Both the position numbers and the translations under genes were made by a program. A stretch of 64,000 nucleotides of DNA from Flavobacterium gyeonganense. GTDB taxonomy: Bacteria > Bacteroidota > Bacteroidia > Flavobacteriales > Flavobacteriaceae. Positions within the stretch are counted from its first letter, which is position 1, and the number at the start of each line of letters is the position of its first letter. The notes beneath the pieces were generated by a model. It saw nothing but the letters and a program-made list of their open reading frames with translations. It was not told where the DNA came from and made no database searches. Of this stretch, positions 8,845-17,990 are shown in pieces. The stretch spans positions 3,472,001 to 3,536,000 of the forward strand of contig NZ_CP121112.1 in the NCBI RefSeq assembly GCF_029625295.1. The letters are read 5' to 3'.

Positions 8845-9978
8845 TTATTTACTTTTTACGCATCTAAAACCTACATGATTAGCCGCAGATCTGATTTCGC
8901 CTTTTCCTCTTGTTCCTACCATGTATCGTGTGCAATATTGATCTGTACATAAAAATGAACCGCCCCGGTGTACTCTTTTTATTTCAGCTGTATCATTCGG
9001 ATCATAATAAGCATCAGGTCCCTGAGGGTTTTTTGTTGTTTTGCCGCTTTCTGCCAATGATTTATAATAATCTACACTATACCAGTCATGAACCCATTCC
9101 CATACATTTCCTGCCATATCGTATAATCCGTAAGTATTTGGAGCATATTGTTTTGTTGGGGCAATTCCTTTAAAGCCATCTTCACCAGTGTCACCGTTTT
9201 TTATAGGGAAATGCCCCTGATAAATATTGGCCTGAAATTTTCCGTTAGGTTTTAAATTATTTCCCCATGCATAAAGATTTCCGGTTTTTCCGCCACGGGC
9301 AGCAAATTCCCATTCTGCTTCTGTTGGAAGTCTTTTTCCTGCCCATTTTGCGTAAGCTTGAGCATCTTCATAAACCACATGCACGACGGGATATTTTTCT
9401 TTTCCTTTGATAGTACTTTGCGGTCCTTCCGGATGTTTCCAGTCTGCCCCTGGTTCATAACGCCACCATTGAAGAAAATTATTTAGATTTACAGCGGATG
9501 AGGTAGGAGTAAAGACAACAGAGCCTGTTATTAAGTCTTCTTCGTTTGCAGTTGGAAATTCGGCTTTCGTTGGTTTTTGTTCGGCCACCGTTAAATATCC
9601 GGTGGCTTTTACAAATTTTTCAAATTCTTCGTTTGTCACTTCAGTTTCATCCATATAATAGCCGTCAACATACACACGATGAATAGGAGCAGCGTCTTTT
9701 GTAACGCCTTTTATGCTGCATAAACTTTCATCCTCAACATTTGATCCCATTGAAAACTCGCCACCCGGAATCCATACCATACCTTTCGGAGCTTTTCCTG
9801 TTGGTCTGTTTTTGTTTTCAATAGTGGGTTTAAATTTATTTTCAGATGTATGTGGGGTTTCATGGCATTCCTGTACAGCTTCTTTTTTGGGTATGGAGGC
9901 TAATTTAGTATAACCAAATGCTATTGAAATAACGCAGATTGTAGTTATGCTGAATAACCAAAAGGGTTTATTTTTCAT
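8845..9978 (-). CDS. Formylglycine-generating-enzyme (SUMF1) family protein with both active-site cysteines
   Basis: Secreted or membrane-anchored FGE-sulfatase domain protein. An N-terminal hydrophobic segment (KPFWLFSITTICVISIAFG) is followed by the domain start GMVWIPGGEFSMGSN and by YPVVHVVYEDAQAYAKWAGKRLPTE-type core blocks. Near the C-terminus, SFLCTDQYC places two cysteines five residues apart, as in catalytic FGE (C336/C341 in human SUMF1); many bacterial relatives lack this pair. The frame could extend 14 codons upstream, but the ATG at 9978 begins a normal signal anchor. No sulfatase gene lies next to it, so the substrate is unknown. Oxidative conversion of a sulfatase cysteine to formylglycine is an inference from the motif. 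Confidence 0.85.
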   Translation of the reverse strand: MKNKPFWLFSITTICVISIAFGYTKLASIPKKEAVQECHETPHTSENKFKPTIENKNRPTGKAPKGMVWIPGGEFSMGSNVEDESLCSIKGVTKDAAPIHRVYVDGYYMDETEVTNEEFEKFVKATGYLTVAEQKPTKAEFPTANEEDLITGSVVFTPTSSAVNLNNFLQWWRYEPGADWKHPEGPQSTIKGKEKYPVVHVVYEDAQAYAKWAGKRLPTEAEWEFAARGGKTGNLYAWGNNLKPNGKFQANIYQGHFPIKNGDTGEDGFKGIAPTKQYAPNTYGLYDMAGNVWEWVHDWYSVDYYKSLAESGKTTKNPQGPDAYYDPNDTAEIKRVHRGGSFLCTDQYCTRYMVGTRGKGEIRSAANHVGFRCVKSK

Positions 9979-10169
9979 TGTAATTGTTTTTAACTTGGAA
10001 TAATCTGTAAAACCTGCCAAAAATAAATAAAAAATCCTATATATTCTATAGAGTTAATGTTTATTTGTTTTTTAAATATCAAACAATACAAATTATATGT
10101 GTTCAGAAAAATACACATTTTTAAAGTTTAATATTTAAATTTGCATGCAAAAAATAACACCAGACTTTT

Positions 10170-11210
10170 ATGTATAAATTGATAATCCGCCCGATACTTT
10201 TTTGTTTTGATCCCGAAGAAGTTCATTACTTTACTTTTTCATTTGTAAAATTCATTTCAAAAATTCCGGGAGTTTCATCAATTATCAGATCAATTTACGA
10301 AGTAAAAGATGCCCGATTAGAAAGAGAAGTTTTCGGAATTAAATTCAAAAATCCGGTTGGACTTGCCGCAGGATTTGATAAAGATGCTAAGCTTTATAAA
10401 GAACTTGGAGATTTTGGTTTTGGTTTTATTGAAATCGGAACTGTTACTCCGGTTGGTCAGGAAGGAAATCCAAAGAAACGCTTATTCAGATTGAAAGAAG
10501 ACCAGGCAATTATCAACCGAATGGGTTTCAATAATGGTGGAGTTCTTGAAGCTGTTGAACGCCTGAAAAAGAATTCTGGAGTTTTGATTGGAGGGAACAT
10601 CGGAAAAAATAAAGTGACCGATAATGAAGATGCTGTTAAGGATTATATCATCTGTTTTGATGCATTATTTGATCATGTAGATTATTTTGTAGTGAATGTA
10701 AGTTCACCAAACACTCCAAACTTAAGGGCTTTGCAAGATAAAGAACCTTTAACAGCCTTGCTTCAGACATTGCAAAACAGAAATATTGAAAAGCAAAAAA
10801 CAAGTACTCAAAAAGTAAAACCAATTCTTTTAAAAATTGCTCCGGACTTAACAGATGAACAATTATTGGATATTATTGATATTGTAAAAACAACTCAGAT
10901 TGCGGGTGTAATTGCGACAAATACAACAATTTCAAGAGAAGGTTTGAAATCTGCCAATCAAACTGAAATAGGTGGTTTATCCGGAAAACCATTAACAAAA
11001 CGTTCGACAGAAGTGATTCAATTTCTTTCTGAAAAAAGCAACAAAGCATTCCCGATTATTGGAGTTGGAGGAATTCATTCTGCAGATGATGCTATCGAAA
11101 AGCTGAATGCGGGAGCTAGTTTAGTACAATTGTATACCGGATTTATTTACGAAGGTCCGGCGTTAATAAAAGCAATCAATAAAAAAGTTTTACAACAGTT
11201 GCAAAAGTAG
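10170..11210 (+). CDS. pyrD: Dihydroorotate dehydrogenase (quinone), class 2
   Basis: Flavoenzyme of pyrimidine synthesis that oxidises dihydroorotate to orotate and passes electrons to the quinone pool at the inner membrane. The N-terminal ~45 residues form the membrane-associating helices of class 2 enzymes. Other landmarks are [31 protein letters not shown], the catalytic-serine block [18 protein letters not shown], and the FMN phosphate loop [13 protein letters not shown]. Length (346 aa) is usual. Its 3' end overlaps the convergent DUF3307 gene by 21 bases. Confidence 0.96.
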   Translation: MYKLIIRPILFCFDPEEVHYFTFSFVKFISKIPGVSSIIRSIYEVKDARLEREVFGIKFKNPVGLAAGFDKDAKLYKELGDFGFGFIEIGTVTPVGQEGNPKKRLFRLKEDQAIINRMGFNNGGVLEAVERLKKNSGVLIGGNIGKNKVTDNEDAVKDYIICFDALFDHVDYFVVNVSSPNTPNLRALQDKEPLTALLQTLQNRNIEKQKTSTQKVKPILLKIAPDLTDEQLLDIIDIVKTTQIAGVIATNTTISREGLKSANQTEIGGLSGKPLTKRSTEVIQFLSEKSNKAFPIIGVGGIHSADDAIEKLNAGASLVQLYTGFIYEGPALIKAINKKVLQQLQK

Positions 11211-11906
11211 TGATTGTATAATTAAACCGATTAGTATTGCGATTCCAAAACTGATTAATGTACCAATCATCACATATTCGGTAAGTTTTCTGTCTTTAGC
11301 TTCTTTTAAATCTCCAAACCTGAAAATAGATTTAGCGGCAAGTAAAAAACCAATGGCTTCGAAGTGTCCGGTTAAAATAAAGCAAACTACAAATAGACGT
11401 TCTAAAATACCAATGTAATTGCCTGCATTGGCAAGCGAATTGTCTTGATGACTGTTTTGACTTTCTGGGCTCCAGATCGAAATAATGGTTTTTATGAAAA
11501 TGGAAGTTGGTTTAGTTACTAATATAATCCCGGTTATCAGAATCCAGAATCTATTATTAAACCCAGTAAAAGTTAAGTTGTAGTTTTGATAAAGTAGTAC
11601 GACACCAATCAGAATTAATAGATGAGCAATTTGATCGACAACAAACCAGGTACGTTTGGTTTTGTTTTTCTGAAAGTTCAGTTTAATTAGATCTACTATA
11701 CCATGTGTAATGGCAATCAAAACAGCGTAAGGTATAAAACTGATTTCTCCAACTACTATTGCAGCCAAAAATCCGTGAAGTAAAATATGCAGGTATAAAT
11801 AAATACTTTTATGCTTATTGGCTTCCTTATGTATTACCCATGAATTCGGCTGCCAGATAAAATCGCCTAACAAATGCGCCAAAAGCAGTTTAATAAACAA
11901 AATCAT
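11190..11906 (-). CDS. DUF3307 integral membrane protein
   Basis: Multi-pass inner-membrane protein of the DUF3307 family, function unknown. It begins with the family motif [13 protein letters not shown] and has further hydrophobic helices containing [19 protein letters not shown] and [11 protein letters not shown]; the histidine- and aspartate-bearing helices are conserved in the family. About seven membrane segments are visible. It overlaps the upstream SatD-like gene by 4 bases (ATGA), so the two form an operon and are probably translated together. That pairing suggests the regulator controls, or responds to, this membrane protein. Confidence 0.8.
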   Translation of the reverse strand: MILFIKLLLAHLLGDFIWQPNSWVIHKEANKHKSIYLYLHILLHGFLAAIVVGEISFIPYAVLIAITHGIVDLIKLNFQKNKTKRTWFVVDQIAHLLILIGVVLLYQNYNLTFTGFNNRFWILITGIILVTKPTSIFIKTIISIWSPESQNSHQDNSLANAGNYIGILERLFVVCFILTGHFEAIGFLLAAKSIFRFGDLKEAKDRKLTEYVMIGTLISFGIAILIGLIIQSLLLQLL

Positions 11907-12517
11907 AATGCAGTAAGTTGTTTTATTTGTTTTCTAAAATAGCGGTCTAAATTCATAACCAAATCAAATTGTGCACGTTTTTGTCTTCTGCTTACTGCGG
12001 CCTGATTAATGCCTAATTTTTGACCTAATTCTTCCTGTGATAAAGTAGGGTTTTCTATTGCGATAGCTACAAATTCAGCCGATTGTACGAGCCAGCTGTC
12101 CATAAAAGTCAGTGCCAGTTGTATCATTAGATTTAGCTTTTCATCTATTTCATCAATGCCGGTTCGCATAGCCAAAGTGACTTTTTGTTTTTTCAAAGTT
12201 TCAAAAAGCTCTCCTGAATTAATAAAAGCGGAGCCATTACTTTCGGATATTTTTTCGGCATCGTGGCTTTTATCACCAAAACCAATACTCATCCGTGCAT
12301 CAGATTTTATCGCTCTTAAATGGGCCTTTATTAAAATAGCAGTTAATAAAGCTTCTTCAGGATTTTTTACTTCGATCTGAAATTCATCTCCCCTGTAAAC
12401 CTCCCATTGACCTGGTGTTTCGCCAAGGGGAGCTAAGATTTTTTTTAAATCTTCTACCCAATGTTCTGATTCTTGTTGTCTAGAATCAATTATATCGCCT
12501 GTAATTATACTAGTCAT
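11903..12517 (-). CDS. SatD-like protein with C-terminal helix-turn-helix
   Basis: SatD-family protein whose function is not established. The N-terminal ~140 residues have an all-family start (TSIITGDIIDSR) and a nucleotide-cyclase-like look (YRGDEFQIEV, IGFGDKS). Residues about 160-185 form a clear helix-turn-helix, SQEELGQKLGINQAAVSRR, so DNA binding is likely. The frame extends to a TTG at 12523, but ATG 12517 is preferred. It is cotranscribed with the DUF3307 gene. A TAnnTTTG box ends 3 bases before the ATG, and a six-unit dyad array lies just upstream, which suggests autoregulation. Confidence 0.75.
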   Translation of the reverse strand: MTSIITGDIIDSRQQESEHWVEDLKKILAPLGETPGQWEVYRGDEFQIEVKNPEEALLTAILIKAHLRAIKSDARMSIGFGDKSHDAEKISESNGSAFINSGELFETLKKQKVTLAMRTGIDEIDEKLNLMIQLALTFMDSWLVQSAEFVAIAIENPTLSQEELGQKLGINQAAVSRRQKRAQFDLVMNLDRYFRKQIKQLTAL

Positions 12518-12520
12518 AAT

Positions 12521-12528
12521 CAAATATA
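12521..12528 (-). promoter_or_regulatory. -7 promoter element of satD-like/DUF3307 operon
   Basis: On the minus strand this reads TATATTTG, an exact TAnnTTTG match, three bases upstream of the ATG. If used, the mRNA would be leaderless or nearly so. The first dyad unit (12549-12566) would lie over its -33 region. Confidence 0.5.
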
Positions 12529-12548
12529 ATTAAAATTATAAACTTTCT

Positions 12549-12716
12549 ATTATAAATATAAGTAATATTCTTTATTATTACGTTTTTAGGTAATATTTTT
12601 ATTTATTACAGATATGGGTAATGTCTGGTGTTATTACAGATTTAGGTAATGTTCGTACATATTACGATATTCGATAATAATGACGATTATTACAATATTG
12701 CGTAATTTCAAATGGA
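12549..12716. repeat. Six-unit 28-bp array of ATTAC-N8-GTAAT dyads (putative operator array)
   Basis: Six imperfect dyads start at 12549, 12577, 12605, 12633, 12661 and 12689, exactly 28 bp apart. Each has left arm ATTAC and right arm GTAAT separated by 8 bases; unit 1 has ATTAT and unit 5 has ATAAT as single mismatches. Spacer bases between arms and between units are only loosely conserved (several units end in TT). The array fills most of the region between the divergent satD-like and HMG-CoA lyase genes. Symmetric arms at fixed spacing look like sites for a dimeric DNA-binding protein; the SatD-like HTH protein is the obvious candidate, by inference. Confidence 0.85.
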
Positions 12717-12823
12717 TACACTATTATGATACTATCATTTGTATGGTTCAAAAAAATCAGGAAATAGTTAATTTTTATTTCTTTAAAAAACAAACTAACT
12801 TAGCCTTTACAAAAGAATAAGCT

Positions 12824-13690
12824 TTGAATAAGGAAATCAAAATCATCGAATGTCCACGTGATGCCATGCAGGGTATCAAAACTTTTATTCCTACTAAAAA
12901 TAAGGTTTCTTATTTGCAGGCCTTGCTAAGAGTAGGTTTTGATACGATAGATTTTGGAAGTTTTGTATCTTCCAAAGCGATTCCGCAAATGCAGGACACG
13001 GCAGAGGTTTTGTCACAGCTGGATTTATCTCAGACAACAAGTAAACTTTTGGCCATTATAGCGAATACACAAGGGGCGGAAACTGCTGCAGAACATGAAG
13101 CTATTCAGTATTTGGGATTTCCTTTTTCGATTTCAGAGAATTTTCAGATGCGAAATACGCATAAAACAATTGCCCAATCCTTAATTACACTGCAGGAAAT
13201 CTTTGAAATCGCTGACAAAAAAAACAAAGAAGTCGTAACTTATCTTTCCATGGGGTTCGGAAATCCATACGGAGATCCATGGAATGTTGAGATTGTGAGC
13301 GAATGGACAGAAAAATTGTCTGAAATGGGAGTGAAAATATTATCGCTTTCTGATACTGTCGGGACATCAACGCCTGAGGTAATAACCTATCTTTTTTCGA
13401 ATTTAATTCCGAAATACCCTCAAATCGAGTTCGGAGCGCACTTACATACAACTCCAAATAGCTGGTTCGAAAAAATAGATGCTGCACACAAGGCCGGCTG
13501 TACGCGTTTTGACGGTGCCATTCAGGGATTTGGGGGATGTCCTATGGCAACGGATCAACTTACCGGAAATATGCCTACAGAAAAACTCATTTCATATTTT
13601 ACAGCCAATAAAAAAATAACTGGCTTAAATTCCTTAAGTTTTGAAAGTGCCTATAATGAAGCCTCAAAACTATTCGGTAAATTCCATTAA
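12824..13690 (+). CDS. Hydroxymethylglutaryl-CoA lyase
   Basis: Cleaves HMG-CoA to acetoacetate and acetyl-CoA, the last step of leucine degradation. Landmarks are ECPRDAMQG (divalent-metal Asp and Arg), MGFGNPYGDPW, the metal-binding GAHLHTTPN, and the active-site cysteine signature GAIQGFGGCPMA. Length (288 aa) is normal. The start is a TTG at 12824, placed to begin MNKEIKIIECPRD; no upstream ATG is available. The gene is divergent from the satD-like operon, and the dyad array lies in its upstream region, so it could share that control. Leucine dehydrogenase for the first step lies 8 kb to the left. Confidence 0.93.
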   Translation: MNKEIKIIECPRDAMQGIKTFIPTKNKVSYLQALLRVGFDTIDFGSFVSSKAIPQMQDTAEVLSQLDLSQTTSKLLAIIANTQGAETAAEHEAIQYLGFPFSISENFQMRNTHKTIAQSLITLQEIFEIADKKNKEVVTYLSMGFGNPYGDPWNVEIVSEWTEKLSEMGVKILSLSDTVGTSTPEVITYLFSNLIPKYPQIEFGAHLHTTPNSWFEKIDAAHKAGCTRFDGAIQGFGGCPMATDQLTGNMPTEKLISYFTANKKITGLNSLSFESAYNEASKLFGKFH

Positions 13691-13771
13691 ATATGATTTT
13701 ATTGCCAAGAATACATAAGAAGATTAAATTTTTAATTGTGGAATTTAAAATTTGGACTTGATACTAAATTT

Positions 13772-13807
13772 TGCCATTGATATTGTCATTGATACTGCAA
13801 TTGATTT
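13772..13807. repeat. 12-bp imperfect tandem repeat, three copies
   Basis: Three adjacent 12-mers (13772, 13784, 13796) share the core TG-N-CATTGATA or a one-base variant of it. It lies in the non-coding gap between HMG-CoA lyase and guaB. Confidence 0.6.
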
Positions 13808-13821
13808 TTCAAATGTATTAA

Positions 13822-13985
13822 GCAGCTATTCCGGCTCTCCATTACAAGCACTCGGGTAAAAACACTTTTTTCCAAGGTTTTAAAAGAGCTTCCGCCGGTC
13901 GCTTTTTAAAGCCAGGAAAAAATGGTGTTTTTACCTTTCGTGGCTTTTCATTTTGATCCGGGCTGAGGTATCGGGACAGCGATTT
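13822..13985. repeat. REP-like palindromic intergenic element, copy 1
   Basis: Outer phrases GCTATTCCGGC on the left and CCGGGCTGAGG on the right enclose a large imperfect hairpin. A perfect 11-bp arm pair (13855-13865 and 13925-13935) is nested around a second AG-rich stem. The same outer phrases recur around 22265-22350 in this window, with a different inner hairpin. With the tandem 12-mers, this accounts for the 387-base gap before guaB. Confidence 0.65.
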
Positions 13986-14043
13986 CTTTTAGAGTCAAAA
14001 AAAAATCTGAATAAGTTAATGAACAAGTTTCTAATTTTTTCAC

Positions 14044-14051
14044 TATATTTG
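14044..14051 (+). promoter_or_regulatory. -7 promoter element of guaB
   Basis: TATATTTG is an exact TAnnTTTG match, 26 bases before the guaB ATG. Confidence 0.55.
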
Positions 14052-14077
14052 CACGCAATTCAACTAGAAATTGCAAC

Positions 14078-15550
14078 ATGATAGCACACAACTCTAAGAT
14101 CATCGGCGAAGGTTTAACTTACGATGATGTACTATTAGTACCAAACTACTCTAATGTGCTTCCACGCGAAGTGAGTATCAAATCAAAATTTTCAAGAAAT
14201 ATCACATTAAACGTTCCAATCGTATCTGCTGCTATGGATACAGTAACTGAAAGTGCAATGGCAATCGCTATGGCGCAGGAGGGCGGAATTGGAGTTTTAC
14301 ATAAAAATATGACCATTGAGCAGCAAGCTGCTAAGGTTAGAAAAGTGAAGCGTGCTGAGGCAGGAATGATCTTAGACCCGGTAACATTGCCAATGAATTC
14401 AACAATTGCAGATGCAAAAGCTGCCATGAAAGAATTCGGAATTGGAGGTATCCCAATCGTTGACGAAAACAGAATCCTCAAAGGAATCGTTACCAACCGT
14501 GACCTGCGTTTCGAAAAAAACAGCTCAAGACCTATCGAAGAGGTTATGACAAGTACGAATCTTGTTACTGTTGCTGAAGGAACTTCATTGGAGCAGGCTG
14601 AAGTTGTTTTGCAGGGACATAAAATCGAAAAATTGCCGGTTGTAAATGCTAAAAACGAATTAGTTGGTTTAATTACCTTTAGGGATATAACAAAACTGAC
14701 GCAAAAACCAATTGCTAATAAAGATACATTTGGTCGTTTGAGAGTTGCCGCTGCTATCGGGGTAACCGGTGATGCTGTAGAAAGAGCAGCTGCATTAGTT
14801 GCGGCTGGTGTAGACGCAATCATAATTGATACAGCTCATGGACATACTGAAGGTGTTGTAAATACATTAAAAGAAGTAAAATCAAAATTCCCGCAAATAG
14901 ATGTTATTGTTGGAAACATCGCAACTCCCGAAGCAGCTAAATATTTAGTTGAAAACGGTGCTGATGGTGTAAAAGTAGGAATTGGACCTGGTTCTATTTG
15001 TACAACCCGTATTGTTGCAGGTGTTGGTTTCCCGCAGTTTTCAGCAGTTCTTGAAGTAGCTGCCGCTATCAAAGGAACCGGAGTTCCGGTTATTGCGGAT
15101 GGTGGAATCCGTTATACAGGAGATATTCCTAAAGCTATCGCAGCCGGTGCTGATTGCGTAATGTTAGGTTCATTATTAGCAGGAACAAAAGAATCACCGG
15201 GTGAAACGATCATCTTCGAAGGAAGAAAATTCAAATCATACCGCGGAATGGGCTCTGTTGAAGCCATGCAGACAGGTTCTAAAGACCGATATTTTCAGGA
15301 TGTTGAAGATGATGTTAAAAAATTAGTTCCGGAAGGAATTGTAGGTCGTGTTCCTTACAAAGGAGAATTAAACGAAAGCATGCTGCAGTTCATTGGAGGT
15401 CTTCGTGCCGGAATGGGATATTGCGGATCAAAAGATATTCCAACGTTACAGGAAACAGGACGCTTCGTAAGAATCACATCAAGTGGGATTAATGAAAGTC
15501 ATCCACACAACGTAACCATTACAAAAGAAGCTCCAAATTATTCCAGATAA
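14078..15550 (+). CDS. guaB: IMP dehydrogenase
   Basis: NAD-dependent oxidation of IMP to XMP, the committed step of GMP synthesis. Landmarks are [12 protein letters not shown] at the N-terminus, [10 protein letters not shown], two CBS domains at about residues 95-210 ([19 protein letters not shown] and the second repeat ending EKLPVVN), the catalytic-cysteine loop [12 protein letters not shown] with the potassium site, the [11 protein letters not shown] block, and the flap segment [10 protein letters not shown]. Length (490 aa) is standard. Own promoter element and terminator indicate a monocistronic unit. Confidence 0.97.
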   Translation: MIAHNSKIIGEGLTYDDVLLVPNYSNVLPREVSIKSKFSRNITLNVPIVSAAMDTVTESAMAIAMAQEGGIGVLHKNMTIEQQAAKVRKVKRAEAGMILDPVTLPMNSTIADAKAAMKEFGIGGIPIVDENRILKGIVTNRDLRFEKNSSRPIEEVMTSTNLVTVAEGTSLEQAEVVLQGHKIEKLPVVNAKNELVGLITFRDITKLTQKPIANKDTFGRLRVAAAIGVTGDAVERAAALVAAGVDAIIIDTAHGHTEGVVNTLKEVKSKFPQIDVIVGNIATPEAAKYLVENGADGVKVGIGPGSICTTRIVAGVGFPQFSAVLEVAAAIKGTGVPVIADGGIRYTGDIPKAIAAGADCVMLGSLLAGTKESPGETIIFEGRKFKSYRGMGSVEAMQTGSKDRYFQDVEDDVKKLVPEGIVGRVPYKGELNESMLQFIGGLRAGMGYCGSKDIPTLQETGRFVRITSSGINESHPHNVTITKEAPNYSR

Positions 15551-15566
15551 TTTAGTTTTTTGATAT

Positions 15567-15605
15567 AAAAAAAGGCGTGAGATTTCAAATTCTTACGCCT
15601 TTTTC
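15567..15605 (+). terminator. Rho-independent terminator after guaB
   Basis: The arms A-run-GGCGTGAGA and TCTTACGCC-T-run form a 9-bp GC-containing stem, with one G-U wobble, plus flanking A/T pairs. Being A-rich on the left, it may also serve the convergent hypothetical gene ending at 15609. Confidence 0.88.
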
Positions 15606-15608
15606 TCT

Positions 15609-16106
15609 TTACTTAATGATTGAAATTCCATTATTTAGTTCATCTATTATATTCTGATTTTGTTCTATCGCTTCAGCCTGAGCTCCAAACTGCATTTGTA
15701 TAGAACCGCCTTTCCCGTTATAAACAAACCCCTGGTATTTATATAATGTATCATTGTAATCTAATTCACATTCAAAGTAATTTACCATTAAATCATTTAT
15801 CTTCTTTTTAGTGATTTTAAGATTTTTGATTTTACCAAACTCTTTGTATTCGTCCTCAATTGTACTTTTTAGTTTTTTATCTGTAATGAAATAATCATAC
15901 TCGATAAAATAAACATTCACCAAATTGTATTTGTCATGAAACTGTACATCCCAATCTGATGACTCTGTTCGAATCCATTTTTCGGGATTGTATTTTATTT
16001 CATAAATTCCTTTTCGGCTGATATAAGAATCTAATTTTGAATTTTTACTCTGTCCCATTGCAAAAAGACAGGATAGAAAGAATAATAGAATTAATTTTTT
16101 CGACAT
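15609..16106 (-). CDS. Hypothetical secreted protein
   Basis: I do not recognise a named family. The 165-residue product has a clear signal peptide (KLILLFFLSCLFAMGQS, cleavage near MGQS) and no further membrane segment. The mature part is rich in lysine, tyrosine and acidic residues and contains GIYEIKYNPEKWIRT, which resembles the opening strand of small periplasmic PsbP-like or DUF1795-like folds. That likeness is only suggestive. It converges on guaB and has no operon partner. Confidence 0.7.
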   Translation of the reverse strand: MSKKLILLFFLSCLFAMGQSKNSKLDSYISRKGIYEIKYNPEKWIRTESSDWDVQFHDKYNLVNVYFIEYDYFITDKKLKSTIEDEYKEFGKIKNLKITKKKINDLMVNYFECELDYNDTLYKYQGFVYNGKGGSIQMQFGAQAEAIEQNQNIIDELNNGISIIK

Positions 16107-16194
16107 TATATATTTATTTTAATTTTAAAATTCTGTTTAAGAAGAAAATTGTTAAACGAAAATAAGAAATTAATAAAGACGTATTTTAAAAACG

Positions 16195-17082
16195 CTATAG
16201 TGAAGCTGTATTTTTCTCTGTTTCACTTAAAGTTTGATTTTCTAAAATTTGCTGAATAAAAGGTTTTATCTGCTTTTCAATTTCAGCTTCAGAAATATTT
16301 AACGCTTTAGGATCAGTTGTTAACTGAAACCATGGTTTAGATCCGTCAAAATCATAACTTCCAAAAACAATTACAGGGGTTCCTTTCACTTTTACGTTCT
16401 CTTTGTCTTTTAATATCCATTCATCTGCGAATTTATAAAGATATTTAGCGTCTTTTTCTAATAAACGCAAACAGGAATGTGAAGCAGGATATCCAGGCAA
16501 TTCATATTGATGAAAACCAACTCCCAGTTTGTTTTCAATGTTGAAATTCCATTTAAGTTCCCATTCGTCATTAAAAGTACTGGTCGTTTTTTCCGCTTTC
16601 CAATTCGTGAAAAATAATCCTGTTGGAGTTTGGTCTGCCTTTCTTCCCATATTAGTTGGACCTGTGCGAACTAATTCACCATTTTCATAAGCTGCAAAAG
16701 TTTGCGTTGGATAAGAGAAAATAATGATTTTTGAAACACCTTCTAATGCATTCACATGTAAAGGAAATGGAAGGTAATAAACCAAATCACCACTGAAATC
16801 TGAAGGAACGATAAGTGAATCCAGTTTTTTAAGGTTTGTTTTATCAGCTCTGTTCAAAGCATAGATAATATTCATTTTAATACTATCGGCTTCATTGGCT
16901 TTCAACCATTCTTTAGATTTAGTAAACTGATACAAAACAGTAGATTCCGGTTTTTTGTATTCAACAGTTTTTTTAGGTTTTTTATTTTCAGTTATTGTAA
17001 TAGTATCGCTTTTTTTGCAAGAAACCATTAAAGCTAAAATCAATAAAAGTAATGCATTTGCCAAGTAATATAACTTCTTCAT
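16195..17082 (-). CDS. L,D-transpeptidase (YkuD domain) lipoprotein
   Basis: Periplasmic peptidoglycan-modifying enzyme that forms 3-3 crosslinks or attaches proteins to the wall. An N-terminal lipoprotein signal ends in LMVSCKK with the lipid-acceptor Cys at residue 22. The YkuD domain covers about residues 115-240, with the active-site pattern GFHQYELPGYPASHSCLRL: H191, C204 and R206 fit HxnSxCxR. A family-typical TGPTNMGRKADQTPTG precedes it. Length (295 aa) is ordinary. The C-terminal ~50 residues are helical and family-variable. Stands alone. Confidence 0.88.
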   Translation of the reverse strand: MKKLYYLANALLLLILALMVSCKKSDTITITENKKPKKTVEYKKPESTVLYQFTKSKEWLKANEADSIKMNIIYALNRADKTNLKKLDSLIVPSDFSGDLVYYLPFPLHVNALEGVSKIIIFSYPTQTFAAYENGELVRTGPTNMGRKADQTPTGLFFTNWKAEKTTSTFNDEWELKWNFNIENKLGVGFHQYELPGYPASHSCLRLLEKDAKYLYKFADEWILKDKENVKVKGTPVIVFGSYDFDGSKPWFQLTTDPKALNISEAEIEKQIKPFIQQILENQTLSETEKNTASL

Positions 17083-17229
17083 AATATTGGTATTTTTGAT
17101 TATGGTAAAGTTCTATTTTTAACATCAGCTCACGTTATAGAATTTTTATGATTATTTATTGGATTTTCATTATGAACTCAGAATGCGTATTAGTCAGTCA
17201 CTGTCTATGATTGGATGTTTATAAACATC

Positions 17230-17279
17230 AAAAAAAAGCAATCTTATTCATCATTATAAAATGAATAGGACTGCTTTTG
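17230..17279 (-). terminator. Rho-independent terminator after Nudix gene (minus strand)
   Basis: An inverted repeat of about 19 bp with two G-U pairs (around 17232-17250 and 17260-17278) is followed on the minus strand by a long T run. It lies 77 bases beyond the Nudix stop codon. The rest of the 273-base gap up to the L,D-transpeptidase start shows nothing I can name. Confidence 0.75.
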
Positions 17280-17355
17280 TATAGGTTTTCCAGTTTTTAA
17301 ATGATTTTATTTAGTTTACGTTTGATGAAATTATTAAAAACTAAATAAAAAAATC

Positions 17356-17940
17356 TTAAATCAACTCTTTTATTTTAGCATACTGCAGTAGCATAATAGT
17401 TTTGGCATCGGTAATCTCTCCGGACTCAATCATCGCATAGGCTTCGTCAAAAGTAAATTCTAAGACTTCTATGTTTTCCTGTTCAGCATCTAGTCCGCCT
17501 CCTTCGCTTACCTTCATGTTTTCATCATATTCACCGACAAAAAGATATAAAATTTCCGTTACAGAACCAGGGGACATATACGTTTCAATAACTTTCTGCA
17601 CTTTGCTTAAACGATATCCGGTTTCTTCTTCCGTTTCACGAATAATAGCGTTTTCTGCATTTTCTTTGTCTAAAAGCCCTGCACAGACTTCTATCATCAT
17701 TCCGGTTTTATTTCCGTTTAGATAAGTTGGTAATCGAAATTGTCTTGTCAGGATAACTGTTTTTTTAGATGAATTGTACAACAATATTCCAGCCCCATTA
17801 CCTCGGTCGTATACTTCACGAATGTGTGATTCTACAGGCTGATTTTCTTTTTTATATTTAAAAGTAACTTTGTTTAATACATACCAGTTATCGGATAATA
17901 ATTTAGTTTCTGTTATTTCTATTTCAGGATTTTTTCTCAT
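17356..17940 (-). CDS. Nudix hydrolase, NudK/GDP-sugar pyrophosphatase-like
   Basis: Mg-dependent hydrolase of a nucleoside-diphosphate-linked compound. The Nudix box is GLLDKENAENAIIRETEEETGY. It has the same one-residue-shorter spacing before the REx-EExG core as NudK, which cleaves GDP-mannose. An ADP-ribose-pyrophosphatase-like N-terminal strand set (VTFKYKKENQ, REVYDRGNGAGILLYN) is present. Length (194 aa) fits this subgroup. It lies downstream of purA on the same strand but is separated from it by a terminator. Substrate is inferred by subgroup likeness only. Confidence 0.85.
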   Translation of the reverse strand: MRKNPEIEITETKLLSDNWYVLNKVTFKYKKENQPVESHIREVYDRGNGAGILLYNSSKKTVILTRQFRLPTYLNGNKTGMMIEVCAGLLDKENAENAIIRETEEETGYRLSKVQKVIETYMSPGSVTEILYLFVGEYDENMKVSEGGGLDAEQENIEVLEFTFDEAYAMIESGEITDAKTIMLLQYAKIKELI

Positions 17941-17952
17941 AAATTTTTATAT

Positions 17953-17984
17953 CAAAAAAAACGCCCTGATTATCAGAGCGTTTA
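17953..17984 (-). terminator. Rho-independent terminator after purA (minus strand)
   Basis: On the minus strand, AAACGCTCTGA pairs with TCAGGGCGTTT across a 4-base loop, with one mismatch, and is followed by eight T. It lies directly after the purA stop codon. Confidence 0.88.
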
Positions 17985-17990
17985 AAAGTA

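Noticed and set aside
12549..12716. 28-bp periodic repeats as a CRISPR array
   Set aside because: Repeat parts are only short conserved dyad arms, units differ a lot, there is no spacer of typical length (30+ bases), and no cas genes are near.
14146..14823. 225-codon open frame opposite guaB
   Set aside because: Antisense shadow of IMP dehydrogenase with low-complexity A/S/T/I translation.
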